Shown here: positions 23,399 through 35,816 of the stretch, in pieces | How the letters are laid out: each line of letters starts with the position of its first letter | Numbering within the stretch: the first letter of the stretch is position 1 | NCBI GenBank assembly: GCA_015501585.1 | Contig: JADNRY010000296.1 | Coordinates: 1 to 64,000 of the forward strand | Reading direction: 5' to 3' | Origin: Rhodocollybia butyracea | Lineage: Eukaryota; Basidiomycota; Agaricomycetes; Agaricales; Omphalotaceae | Length of the DNA: 64,000 nt | The notes under the pieces: generated by a model | What the model saw: the letters and a program-made list of their open reading frames with translations, nothing else | Told to the model about the DNA's origin: nothing | Database searches by the model: none | Program-made: the position numbers and the translations under genes

Positions 23399-23944
23399 TC
23401 TGTAGTCAACTAATATTGATTTCTCGAGATAAATTTCGCAGTGTCTGGTCTACCTAAGACTCTCGACTCTGGCACCGCGGTCTGTCCTGCCGGCCTCCCA
23501 TCAACAGTAAATATTAAACGTTTACATTCTACGGGAACGACGTGTGGGATTAATCGACAGAATCAGAAATTTTGGATTTTGCTCAGAATTTCAAACGTCG
23601 ATTATTTAACAGTTAATTTCTACGGGAAGTCAGCCAATAGTTCGACGGTCATCAGTACAAACAGGCTACAGGTTCAACGAGCGCCGGTTGCACTTCAATT
23701 AATATCAAGTAAAGTGTTGGTTGATCCGAGCTGTCATAGTTTGACAGTCAATGATTGCGCCAAGACAGGACCCTCACCCAGCGCGATCAGACGCGATCTT
23801 CACTGATTGGTCAATGATATATTGATACAACGAAAACCACCGACGAAACCGGGGTGTTCCAGGGGTGTTCCTTTTTTTTAAGTCTCTTGCCTGCGCTCAC
23901 CTTCGCTCACTCCTTCCTGGGCCTCAAGCCAACCTCTTGGGGAA
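23399..23944. other. Upstream region of DUF6536 copy B
   Basis: From about 23700 on, this matches the upstream regions of copies A and C (for example TTGACAGTCA..GATT and CTTGCCT.CGCTCACCTTCG), so the proximal promoter and leader were duplicated with the gene. Confidence 0.55.
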
Positions 23945-26356
23945 ATGACAACTGATACTGCCCGGTATGTACTTGATCTCACTTTTTCGTCGGCACTATG
24001 TCTAATGAAACTTACTGCAGCTTGCCGCCTAATGTGTGGCAACGAAATTTGTACACATTTGTGCCTCCGGAAGATAACTACGAGACTGAATCCTGGGATA
24101 TGCAGCAGCTGGATACATACCCCACATCTCAGCCTAGTAAACAACTGAAAACCAACGAGCTCCGTTCTTGTATGCCGACAGGTTGGCATTTTGGGGCCTG
24201 GATAGCAACGTTCCAGGCTGGCGTTGTTCTGCTGATAAACATCATTACCCTGCTGGTTTGTGTTGGGAAGACCAGCGGCAGCATTGGTATAGCCCAGATA
24301 TTCGAAGGAGATTGCAACACTGTAGACCACGTTACCTTGGGCATACATTTTGTCATCAATGTCCTCAGTACTCTGTTGCTCAGCGCCAGCAACTACGTAA
24401 TGCAGAGCCTCTCCGCTCCTACTCGAACTGAAGTCGATCGAGCTCATAAGAAAGGTTTTTGGCTTGACATTGGCTCACAGAGCATGCACAACCTTAAGCA
24501 TACAAGTGGCTGGAAGCGGTTACTATGGACTTTACTCTCTATCTCTTCTATTCCCCTCCATCTCTTGTACGTGAGATTGCTCCTATTGGTGTTAACATAT
24601 GCTCATCTGCATGCCAGTTACAACTCTGCCTTCTTCTCTACTATAAGCGCTAATGACTACAATTGGTATCTAGCCCAAGGACCAGAAATGCGAGACTTGC
24701 CTCAGAATAATTTGACGTTCAACTGGGATTGCGCAGATTTGGAACTTGTTGCTTGTTCAAGTCCAGATGCTGAACCCGCCAACTGGCTAGATTCATCTAA
24801 TTGCCTCCGAACCTACGCCTGTCTAGGTCCAGATATCGAACCTGCCAACTGGGAGTTCTTGAATCCATCTGATTGCCTCCACGCATATGCAGTGGATTTT
24901 CTCGCTAGCCGTCGTGATCTAGTGATGGTGGTTGGAGACTACATCCCTAATAACTCCTTTCTCATTCTGCAAAACTCAATATCTGGTCAAATGAGTACGC
25001 CTTTCACTCCATATGACTGGATCTGCGGTAGTACTTCTAGCATTCCAGCAGTTCCAGGTTCCTGCTCTCAGAAGTGGAGAGAAATCAACCCCTCCAATTG
25101 GACAATGCAGGCGGGCCCCTTTCTGGACACGGCGGGCATTGCAACCGGGTCATTGGATGTTCAGTATTGCCTTAGCGAAACAACTGCTTCCAAGTGTCAA
25201 CTACAGTTCAACCTCCCACTTCTTGCTATCGTTGTTGCCTTCAACCTTGTAAAGGTAATATGTATGGTGATCGTGGCCACCAGAATGCGCGATAATCCTC
25301 TAGTAACCCTCGGAGATGCGATAGCATCTTTCACCAACAATCCTGAGCCGCTGACAAAGGACATGTGTTTGGTATCTCAAAGTTATCTTGAGAGGATAAC
25401 TTTGAGTGGTGATAAAAACGAACTTGGTACAAGATCTTCCTTAATTGCATACCAACCTCAACAAACTAGATGGATGGCTACAGCTAGTTGGCGGCATTGG
25501 ATCACGATATGTTCCCTGTGAGTAGTCGAATGGTTTGCATAGCACAACATCAGCTTAAAGTCCTAATAGCTTCTTTCTTGGTCTATCCACCGCAGTGGGT
25601 CTTTTAGGCTTCGCTGTATCCGAACTGAACAGTATCTATGGCCTGAATAACTTCTCATCCCTCTGGCAGCTTGGCATCGGCAAAGCTTCATCTCAAAACA
25701 TCATTACCTCGTGGCGCATACCATCACATGGATATTGGGCTATTCTAGCATCTGTGCTAATAGCCAATCTTCCCCAGCTTATTTTTTCCATGATATACCT
25801 TGTTTTCAATGGCCTTTGCACAAAACTGTTCCTTGCACTCGAATGGTCCTCATATGCCCAAACCCGCAAACCTCTCCGTGTCTCTGACCCTCATGGAGAC
25901 CAACGATCCACCTACTTCCTTAACATACCATTCCGTTTCGGTGTCCCGTTAATGGTTTACTCAGCCCTCCTACACTGGCTTCTGTCACAGAGCATCTTTG
26001 TTGTTGCGGTCACTTTCTGGAATGGCGATGTCATTGATACATCAAGTAGTCTCACCACCTGCGGCTATTCGCCAGCGGCAATGTTCTTGACAACAGTTGT
26101 TGGGGCATCTCTTATCCTGAGCTCCCTTGCTGCAGGGTATTTTAAGCACCTTCAATGTGATATGCCCTTAGCAGGGAGTTGTAGCAAGGCTATTGCAGCG
26201 GCTTGCCATCCACCAGAGGATGGTTCAGACCCGCTCAAGCCTATGAAATGGGGTGTGGTTTCAAAAATTTCAGATAGCTCCAACCCAGCTGTTGGGCATA
26301 TAAGTTTCTCAAGTGGGAAGGTTTCGGCACCAGTGCCGGGGTGTTATTATCTTTGA
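23945..26356 (+). CDS. DUF6536 multi-pass membrane protein, copy B (intact, 750 aa)
   Basis: Exons 23945-23964, 24021-24566, 24618-25517 and 25570-26356 sum to 2253 nt. The 20-nt first exon (MTTDTAR) and all three intron positions are conserved in copies A, C and D, which supports the start. The first membrane helix is at about residues 66-90. The DUF6536 core (LSTLLLSASNY, SAPTRTEVDRAHKKG) spans about residues 100-190. An outer domain follows with two tandem Cys repeats (PDxEPANW ... NCLRTYAC / DCLHAYA) and many potential N-glycosylation sites. Next come a helix starting about NLPLLAIVVAFNLVK, a cytosolic segment (RDNPLVTLGDAIASF), three to four more helices, and a conserved tail (PPEDGSDPLKPMKWG). 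Location is probably a cell membrane, by inference from topology only. Biochemical role unknown. Confidence 0.9.
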
Positions 26357-28217
26357 ATCGAGTCAACGATGCGTTCTACGTACAGAGGATGAGGAGGAGT
26401 ACTTCATCTATCTACGGAATAAGATTTCAGCGACTTTTATATTTTCTTTCCCTCGTTATTCTTCCTTCATGTTTAATATATGTAACGATCTTATTTATGT
26501 GACGTACTAGGTACGCTACCATACCCCGATTGTTATGCATAAAAATGTCACTACTCAGAATCCATCTGGCTGTTACTACTAGGCTTCATTTCTCACCACT
26601 AACTTGTTGACTTGGTGTATTCTATTGACAAACCCGTGGGGAACTCTTAGGCTTTCGAATTTCCACTACAAGTATCGAGAAAATCAACGTGTACGTTTCG
26701 GCACCGGAAGAGGGCTGTAATGGTTCCAGTCACCGTGCGATATCGATTAGTTTCCAAGTTAGTTTCGCAGCGCACTTGAAAGTGAGTGCGGGAAATACGT
26801 ATGTTTTGGAAGGCTGGAGACGGCTATAACGGCCCCATTCGCGGGGCTATTTCAAATAATCTCAAAGCGTACCTGTTGACTACGGTAAGAACGAGAGAGA
26901 AATAAAACACATACATTTTCGGCGGTGGCAACGGAGTCGTGACTCGTTACTCTGGCGTCACGAACACTTTCCTCAATTGTTTTGTTTACTTATCGAACTC
27001 AGGTTCAGTAGTTATTTCGCTTGTTACTTGCTTGTTTTGTTGTATATAGTCTTTACTTGTGGTAATAGGCTTTCAAAAGGTATTTAGGGTAGCTCATTAC
27101 TGTAGGTACCATAGGTTTTCAGCAGAACTTATCAAACTACCTAGTTACAACAGTTTTGCAACAGTTCTCTCTGCACCTACCTAAAATCCCCCCATTTCTT
27201 ATGTGATACTATGACTCGTCATCCTAGTTACATAGCAATACATCGCCTGAAAAGGAAAGTAGTGTGCTCTCGTATGCCAAGAAGTGCCAAGCTGTAGTTA
27301 GATCCCATCACAGCATTTCTCTGAGACTTGGACCATACCGTGTAGTAAATCTTTCCTTCCTTCCTTCCGAAAAGAATGGGTCTCATTAACACTCGCCTCG
27401 CGTTCAGCGCGCGCGCACTTGTGGTCCTAAGCTTTGCATCTTCTTGGGAGATCAGTGGCTTGGCACAGCATACTTTGATTCTTTGTCTTGTAGTGTTTCG
27501 AATGCAGTTGAAATGCAAGGGGAAGGGAGAAGGATTGGCTCGGGCACGAGTACTAATACCCTATCCTCTAGATCTCAGAGGGCATTCTACATACATCTGG
27601 CATGTCTCCCAGGACTTTCAACATTCTCGTTGCAGCTCATTAGTGCAATGACCGCGGTAAATGAGCATCAGCAGAGACTAAACCAGGACGCCTGATCATG
27701 GGGGGTGTTCCTGGGCGCTCCCATTTTCGAGTTCAGTCAACTCTGGTCACTTAAGAGGAGCCCAGACTGGCTCAAAAATGAACTTTAGGCCAAAAGTCCG
27801 AGTAGTTTTTATTCTTAATATGCAGCTACGGTGTGCAGTCTGGACTAATATCGTGGGACTATTACTATGTTTCCTCGTCTAACCTTCCCAGTAAGCACTA
27901 TCAGCAGATCCTAGATATGTCTGACCTGCTTTTAGTTAGTTCAATCTGTCATTTAATAATTGCACCCAACAGCCAAGGACAGGACGAGCGTCAAGCTGCC
28001 CCAATGCGATCTTCACTGGGTTGATTGATGGCTCTATGATATCTTCATATAACGAAAAAGTACCGATAAAACCGGAAACAATTTGGTGTACCTGGTATCG
28101 TAGCCCTTGGTTTCGAATAAGTAGTACCAGCTGGTCCCCTTTTCAAGTTTCTTGCCTACGTTCGCCTTTGTTCACTCCTCCCCGGACCTCATTCTCGACG
28201 TAACTTCTTGGGGTGAA
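26357..28217. other. Intergenic region between DUF6536 copies B and C
   Basis: 26640-26960 matches the 3' flank of copy A and marks the empty site of the CACTA element. 27360-28217 matches the 5' flank of copy A. No gene is supported. Confidence 0.5.
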
Positions 28218-30618
28218 ATGATCACCGATACCGCTCGGTATGTACTTGATCTCACCTTTTCGTTGGCACTATGTCTGATAAAACTGTAGCTTGCCGCCTA
28301 ATGTGTTGCAACGAAATTTATACACATTTGTGTATCCGGAAGATAACTACAACTCGACCGAGTCATTTACGGAGCACGAAATAAGGTCCTGGGATAAGCA
28401 GCAACTGGATACGTACCCCGAATCTCAGCCTAGTACGCGACTGAACGTTGCAAGTCTTCAGTGGTTGAAATGGAAAACCAATGAACTCCGTTCCCGTATG
28501 CCAACAGGCTGGCATTTTGGAGCCTGGATGGCGACATTCCAGGCTGGTGTTGTTCTGTTAATAAATCTCATTATACTGATATATTGTGTTGTCAACACCG
28601 GAGGCAGCATTGGTGTAGCCCCCATATTCGGAGGAGATTGTAACACCATAGACCACATTGCCTTGGGCATACACCTTGTCATCAATGTCCTCAGTACTCT
28701 GTTGCTTAGTGCCAGCAACTACGTAATGCAGAGCCTCTCCGCTCCTACTCGAACCGAAGTTGATCAAGCTCATAAGAAAGGCTTCTGGCTGGACATTGGT
28801 TTGCAGAGTATGCACAACCTTAAGCATACCAGTGGCTGGAAGCGGTTCTTATGGATGCTACTCTCTGCCTCTTCCATTCCCCTACACCTCTTGTACGTGA
28901 GATTGCTGCGTTTAGTGTGACATATGCTCATCTACATGCCAGTTACAACTCTTCCTTCTACTCTACTATAACTGCTTACGACTACAACTGGATTATAGCA
29001 CAAGGGCCAGAAATGCAAGACTTTTCCCAAAATAATTGGACATTCCATTGGGACTCATGTGCATCTTGGGAGCTTGAAGTGGATAATTGTCTAATGCCAG
29101 ACATTGTGCCCGCCAATTGGGAGTTCTTGGATCAATCTGATTGCCTCCAAGCTTACGCAGTAGATTTTCTCACAAACCGTCGTGACATAGTGGTAGTGGT
29201 TGGAGACCACACCTCTAATGGCACCTTCTCTAATCTGTACAACTCACCATCCGGCTCAATGAGTAGGGGCGTTAGCTCCACTCCATTTGACTGGATCTGC
29301 TATACTGAAGGGGCTGGCGTGATAGATCACGACAGTCCAAGTGGCGCCGGTTTCTGCTCGACGGAGTGGAAGGAAATCAATCCGTCCGATTGGGAAATAG
29401 CAGGGGGCTTTGTATTCGGCTTGGGCCCGGAACCTGTTCAGTATTGCCTTAGCGAAACAGTTGCTCCCAGTTGTCTGCTACAATTCAACCTCCCCCTTCT
29501 TGCCCTTGTCGTTGCCTTCAACATTGTGAAGGTAACATGTATGGCAATCGTGGCCACGAGAATGCGCGATAATCCTCTGGTAACTCTTGGAGATGCGGTA
29601 GCGTCATTCACCAACAATCCTGAGCCACTGACAAAGGATATGTGTTTGGTGTCTCGAAGTTACGTTGAGGGTCATAGAAATGGAGGCACAAGATCTCCGT
29701 TGATTGTGTATCAACCTCGAAAAATTAGATGGATGGCTACAGCTAGTCGGCGGCATTGGACTATGATATGTTTCCTGTGAGTAACTGAATGATTCACCTA
29801 ACACAAAATCATCTTAAAGTCCCAATAGCTTTTTCGTTGCTCTAACCACCATTTTGGGTCTTTTAGGTTACGCAATATATCAACTGAACAATGTTTTCGG
29901 CCTAAATGGCTTCTCATCTCTCTGGCAACTTGGCTTCGGCAGAACATCATCTGAAAACACTATCACTGGGTGGGCCATACCAACACAGGGATATTGGGCT
30001 ATTCTAGCATCTGTGCTAATAGCCAATCTTCCGCAACTTATTTTTTCCATGATATACCTCGTTTTCAACAGCCTTTGCACAAAACTGTTCCTTGCACTCG
30101 AATGGTCCTCATATGCTCGTTCCCGCAAATCTCTCCGTGTCTCCGACCCTCATGGAGACCAACGATCCACCTACTTCCTTAACATACCATTCCGTTTTGG
30201 TGTCCCGTTAATGGTTTACTCAGCCCTCCTACATTGGCTTCTGTCACAGAGCATCTTTGTTGTCGCCGTCATTTTCGTGGATGATGGATACCTTGATCCA
30301 ATGAATAGCATCACCACCTGTGGCTATTCGCCAGCAGCAATGGTCACGACAGCGATTGCTGGGGCTTCGCTTATCCTGATCTCCCTTACTGTAGGGTTTT
30401 TCAAACATCTTAAATCTGATATGCCCCTAGCAGGAAGCTGTAGCAAAGCTATCGCTGCTGCTTGCCATCCACCAGAGGATGGTTCGGACCCGCTCAAGCC
30501 TATGAAATGGGGCGTGGTTTTAAAATCGCCAATTAGCTCTAACCCAGGTACTGGACATATAAGTTTCTCGAGCGGGAGGTTTCGGCGCCAGTACCGGGGC
30601 GTTATTATCTTTGAATGA
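28218..30618 (+). CDS. DUF6536 multi-pass membrane protein, copy C (altered C-terminus, 748 aa)
   Basis: Exons 28218-28237, 28290-28892, 28943-29776 and 29829-30618 total 2247 nt, in frame. Compared with copies A and B, exon 2 is 57 nt longer (an extra charged stretch before the first helix), as in copy D, so C and D are closer relatives in this part. The outer domain has only one of the Cys repeats (PDIVPANWEFLDQSDCLQ). Near 30580 one G of a GGGG run is missing relative to A, B and D. The last about 15 residues are therefore read in another frame (ending GVIIFE instead of the family's YYL), and the stop falls 4 bp later. The rest of the protein is intact. Confidence 0.87.
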
Positions 30619-31953
30619 CGCCGACGATGCGCACCGTCCGTAGAGATACTATTGAGGAGTCCTTCATCCATTTACGGAGCAAGTATTGTGAAAATTCTAT
30701 TTCTTTTTCATTTCGTATTCTTCCTTATTAGTTTAGTTTATATATTGATCATATTTATACACGCTAGCTACGCCGCTACCAAAACCCAATGGTTACACTC
30801 TAAGAGGTGGTCCATGATTCATATTAGTAGGCTTTACTTTTTGGCACTCTTAGTAAATGATTGACTTGAAGTATTATATTGAAAAACATTGGGAATTTCC
30901 ACTACAGCTATCGAGCTCAAATACACACGTTTCGGCAGCGGAAGGAATCGTTCCAATCGCGGAGTGATTTCGACCAAAGTAGAAACTGAGTTCAAGAGTG
31001 AGGGGATCGTTTTCAGAGGCGCGAGAGGGCTGTAATGTCCCCCGTTTGCTTAGAATCCTGAATTAGACCGGGGGATGGAATTGAAGGTGCTGATGGAGGT
31101 AGAGTTGTAAGTGGAAATCGAGCTTGAGTTCGGTGGATCAAACCGCCAGTCGGTTGTATTGACTCGGAGGATTCACGAATAAAGATACAATAAGTATGTC
31201 GGGTCGCCACGGTTTGCATCTGAGCCTGCTACTTACCACTATAAGTAGCAGACCAATCCGCCGGCCCTACGCTTCGCGGTGACCAGAAATATCAATTCTT
31301 TTCGACATACCAAGTAGGACCGAGATCGTTCCGTGCGTCCGTTTGTTTTTGAAACCAGTTAAACCCAGCTGAAACCTTCAAGCTCTTTTAGACCAGGCCT
31401 GAGCCAGAGAGGAGCATGCTTAGCGAGGTGATACCGCTATGACCATTTTGCAACTTCAAGACCAAGGTGATTAGGTAACGAGACGAACCATTCTCATGTC
31501 CGAGTTGACTAGGACCCACAAGCATGTAGCTTTCGATTCTCGTACGGCTATTCTTCCTTCCCTGGCTGGCTGACGACTCTAAATCGACGTGTAGAGCCTG
31601 GTGTAGAGCTAAACAATTCAGATTCAAGAATCGAGTTCGGAAATTCGTTGCCTCACCTACCACTCATGTTCATTCATTTGGTGTTCGTCCCACTAGACTA
31701 TTTGATCAGTGTCAGTAGGTGATTTGCTGTTAGTTATAGGAATTCTGCCATTCGCTACGTTCAAGGTTTGATCTTATCTGTCTATCCATCAACCACATGA
31801 TCTGATTGCGATTAGATACAGGTCGGAAAGCTTCCGAATTTTTGAACCATTCCACGTTCGTCTTTTCGTGTACACGGTTTTCCAATAAAAGGACACAATG
31901 CTTCGCGGTTTCCCCAGATACTCACAGTACCCGCTGATAAGTCATACTGCAAG
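30619..31953. other. Duplicated flank between DUF6536 copy C and DLH1
   Basis: The segment shares blocks with 14340-16030 downstream of copy A (for example TTTCGGCAGCGGAAG and AAGTAGCAGA.CAAT). It has no gene. The last about 100 bp are the promoter and leader of DLH1. Confidence 0.5.
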
Positions 31954-33111
31954 ATGAGCCTTTGCGAGGACTGTATCAAATGTATGTGTTCTTGCAAGTT
32001 TCTTGCGCTATCCTGTCCTTATCAAAGACTAGGCGTAACCCACGAAGGGACACCCGAAGGAAAATGGGAAACTATCAATGGAATCGAGTGTTATGTTGGA
32101 GTTCCTACTGGCGAATACCAGAAAAACAAAGTTCTCTTGTTCATTTGTGATGCTTTTGGGCCGAGCTTGGTAAATTTTGGCCTCGTCTCTCGAATCCTGA
32201 CAATCGTTCTAATTATACTACTAGATAAACAATCAGGTATGCCATGATGGGCTGCTTAAAACTCGTATGATCCCTAAATATCGCAGCTTTTGGTGGATGA
32301 CTTTGCGAAACACGGAATAAGGGTGTGTAACTCTTTCTTGTTTTTAGATGTAACAACTTACACATCCTGCAGGCTGTTGCGCCCGACGTCTTCGCCAAAG
32401 ATCCCTTACCCGCAGAATACGAAACATCTGAAGTACCGTGATAGCACCTTTCTCTTATTTTTCAAGTGCTCAATCAATCTCGCAGGAAAAGCGCAAGACT
32501 TTCGACATCCAAGTCTGGTTCTCTGGCCATACGCCCGAGATTACCCGACCAGCTATCGACAAGGTTATTGACGCACTCAAGGCCGATGGTATAACCGAGT
32601 TTGCCGCAATTGGATACTGCTACGGAGGTGTGTTGGTGTGTTATCGTATTAATATTGAATGCGCTCTTACTATTAGGCCTTCCACAGGGAGACACGTCTT
32701 CAATCTCGCATTCGAGAATATCACTTCTCTATCTATTGCGAACCATCCGTCCTTGTTAAAGCTTCCGGTGGACTTGGAAGTACGTTTGTTCGTATATCCT
32801 TCCACTCCCACTACCCTAATTCAATATCTTAGACGTACTTTTCCTCCTCGCGCGCGCCCTTGCTTCTCAATACCTGTACCAACGATTGGCAATTTCCTCT
32901 GGAAGCACAAGCGCAAGCTGACGCCATCTTCGGCGAAGGGAAATTCTCTCATGGATACAGACGAGAATATTTCGACGGATGCACTCACGGATTCGCTGTT
33001 CGAGGCGACCTTAGCGTTCCCAAAATCAAAGCTGGGAAAGAAGGAGCTTTCAAGTCGAGCGTTGAATGGTTGTATCAGCATGGTTTTGGCCCCCAGAAGG
33101 CTGTGTTATGA
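31954..33111 (+). CDS. Dienelactone hydrolase family protein, copy DLH1
   Basis: Eight exons (31954-31981, 32033-32169, 32225-32236, 32287-32322, 32373-32432, 32486-32627, 32688-32779, 32833-33111) encode 261 aa. The alpha/beta-hydrolase fold carries the DLH triad: nucleophilic Cys in GYCYGG, Asp in CTNDWQFP, His in CTHGFAVRG. The N-terminus MSLCEDCIKCVTHEGTPEG matches many fungal DLH-like proteins. Exon 3 is a 12-nt micro-exon (INNQ), conserved in DLH2, which supports the model. DLH enzymes open lactone rings such as dienelactone in aromatic catabolism; the true substrate here is unknown and the protein is likely cytosolic. It follows DUF6536 copy C, as the DLH remnant follows copy A. Confidence 0.9.
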
Positions 33112-33159
33112 AAACCGAAAGCTAACTATGAAATGTAACACCACCATACGTCGAAGCAA

Positions 33160-33265
33160 CAATGCAGAATTTGTCTTCATTGAAAACTCTGACTACCGTA
33201 TCCGTATGTTCTCCAAGTGTATTACGGCCTGCACCACGTCTTCCATGTAACGATGTTTTCCGACT
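33160..33265 (-). pseudogene. C-terminal remnant of the short-chain dehydrogenase next to DLH1
   Basis: Read on the minus strand, VGKHRYMEDV and, after a frameshift, a GEHTDTVVR-like segment correspond to the C-terminus of the intact SDR at 57392-58397. Only this end remains. It lies tail-to-tail with DLH1, as in the other DLH/SDR units. Confidence 0.7.
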
Positions 33266-33868
33266 GTTTATCGGTAGGTTCGTTGATAACCTGCCCGCGA
33301 CGACGCACTGTAGTCCGTCGTCCTGGTAGGTCAAGCTCATATAGCGCGTTATACGACTGTCCCTCGTGAGATCTCGCTCTACGCCAAGCCAGGTTGAGTA
33401 CATCTCACAAGGAGTCAACCCGAGCATGCCAATCCGCACTCATGCAGTACTACGGTCATGACCCAGTCTCCTCCCAGCCATCGCATATCACAGATGAAAC
33501 AACTCCTTGGTAAACTTTTAATCACAGTAGACATACTTACTCGCCGCTACTTTCGCAACCTCAGTAGCAATAAACCCAAGAATTCGGAGAGACGATCTGG
33601 CTACATCGACATGAGATCCATACTATGTACATTAAAGAACTAGAAGAAAGAACAAAAGAAACGGCCTGCTACCAATAGAACGACGGATCGCTAAGTAACC
33701 TCTCGACACATCCAAATTATACCTCATCACAAGACACTCCTTGAAACCAGATCCGGCTAGCTATAGAGGACGGGAAAAAAGGAAAAGCTGTTCGAGTCGG
33801 GGGAAAAGATATTACTGGCGATCTGTATCTCCAAAATCAGCATTTAGTACAAGTACACATTCGAAGAA
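33266..33868. other. Spacer between the SDR remnant and F-box copy F3
   Basis: No gene is visible. The 3' part is the downstream flank of F3. Confidence 0.4.
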
Positions 33869-35481
33869 TCATACCTGTACTCCATTCGTTCCAGAAACCT
33901 TTACTCTCAAACCCTCTGCACCCAAAATCTGTAGCGGTTCATAGATGTCTGCATCATCAACGCCTTGCTCAGCAAACTCAAGAACGACGGATTGGATAGA
34001 ACTTCTTCCCATTGCTAACATCTCCGCAGATAAATCTGAATCACGTTTAAACCATCGTGATTGGACCATGTCAACAAAAGCAGGCTCGTCGAATGCATCG
34101 ATGAAATCAGATCTGAAATGAAGACTGTGTAGTTTTGGAACCAGAGACATGGAGGTGGATTGGGTCTGAGTTAAGCTCGAAATGAGATGCGAAGTGATAG
34201 GATTCCCGTGCTGGTCAAACTGGTCAACTTCAAGATGAAGTAGGGCTGGCATGAGTCAAAGGGCTGCGATAAGGTCTGCGTCAGACATAAATATGTCGCG
34301 AAGCATGAATGTGGTGATCATACAAGATGATCTAGAGATGAATGAGGCAAAACCGTTGTTGGCTCCCCAGCTGAGTCGGTTGTTGTCACCATCTATAATG
34401 ATCGTATTCAAGGAAGGAAAGTTAAATGGGGAAAAGACTACGTCTGAAACTCGGAGGACAAACGATGTGATGCTAGGCCATGGCTCCAGTGTGGCGCCCT
34501 CTTCCAGATCGGCAAAGCTCATATAGCCCAACTCGAGATTTTTCAGAGAGGGGAAGTAATTTTGAGCTTCAGTGAAATCTATGAGTGATAAACGATTAAT
34601 AACGGGTTCATCTAGTTGGCTTCTGGGTGTTGGCCTTACATGCCCGAGTAAGGAAAGTGAAACGAGTCTCGGGCAATCGTCGAAACAACCCAAGTACAAA
34701 GCAAGATGTCTGCAAATATCCAGATCTACGAGTGAAGGAAAATGCCGCTCGGACATCTCATAATCGATTAATGTTTCAGTTCCTCGAAACTTGAACGATT
34801 TCCAACGGTAAGCATGCTGCGTGAGGTGCTCTAGGCAGGGACCGCCTTGGATTTAGGGAAACCATAGATAGTTAGTGCAAGCCTTAACGGCGAATCACCC
34901 GATCGCTGCAGATATAGTTTAACCGCATCAGTAAAACCTTTGAAGTTCTCTCCGTCTTCCCAGCCTGCAGTGTGTGTCTCTACTGCTAGGTTTTCCCACA
35001 AACTAGGCGACGACAGCGCTAGTGCACGCCAACGAGAACATACGGAGCCGACTGCCATCGCAGGAAGGTGGGTGATGACAGCAGATGTGATTCTGGTTGG
35101 AGGACGTTCTTCTTCCAGCCACGGATAACATTGAAGAAGATTTTCTTCGCATACATGCTTGAAAATGCGTAATAAAGTTTCGTTGGGCAGCTTCCGTATC
35201 GGTGAGAGCAAAGAAAGCAACGTAGCTCTTTGGGTTTTCAGCCGTTCGTTTTCTGTTTTAACAATCTCAAGTTGCTCGGTGAGGCGGGCCACCTCGAAAG
35301 TATGATCTTCGATGTCTTCTTCAGCCATGGCAAGCATCGTCCTGAGTTCGCTGGCTCTGTCCGGGGCAACCACGAATGGTCCATATTCGAAACGAAGATT
35401 ATCATGCAGTGCGGATAGTTCCTCAGAGCTGAGGTTTACGCGTACCCGCAAAGGGTTGCCACATTGTGCGGAGGGAGTCAT
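33869..35481 (-). pseudogene. F-box-like protein copy F3 (one frameshift and one nonsense codon)
   Basis: The start MTPSAQCGNPLRVRVNLSSEEL is a complete family N-terminus. A coiled-coil-prone segment (about residues 40-75) and an F-box-like domain (LPNETLLRIF...VCSRWRALALSSPSLW) follow. At about 34845 one base is missing in what should read V-P-C-L, so the frame hits a stop. The sequence continues in another frame through the LRR-like part (34756-34256). There a TGA replaces a Gln or Arg codon right before MPALLHLEV, and the remainder to 33869 is open and ends GTNGVQV like the intact F6. Two independent lesions make a sequencing error unlikely as the full explanation. Confidence 0.88.
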
Positions 35482-35500
35482 CGAAGCAGAAAGTCTCGGA

Positions 35501-35525
35501 TAAGCGCCAAAATTGAATAAGCGCC
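35501..35525 (-). promoter_or_regulatory. Two GGCGCTTA motifs upstream of F3
   Basis: On the minus strand the octamer GGCGCTTA occurs twice (35525-35518 and 35508-35501), the nearer one about 20 bp before the F3 start codon. It is in the same position as in F1 and F6. Confidence 0.4.
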
Positions 35526-35816
35526 CTAACTGTGGAAACCGTGGAATAACGCCTTCGTATGAGATACCTACAGCTTGTTTCGAGCAGAATTGATAGAGTA
35601 GTAGCGTGAGTCTACTCGAATGGAAAATTACAGGGGGATGTGTTTAAATAAGTAAAGATCCATGGAAAATATGCAATGCCACAGAACCAAAAGCGCGTTG
35701 AAGGTCATTTCCTGCATCCAAAATCCGTAGCAGTTCATCAATGGCTTATTCCATAGGTAGATGAGGTACTTTTCCTTATTCTTCGTACAGTACGTACAGG
35801 GAGTCGTCAATGCGAT

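Noticed and set aside
33869..35481. F3 as a functional gene split by introns
   Set aside because: No GT..AG pair removes either lesion while keeping the paralogous codons.
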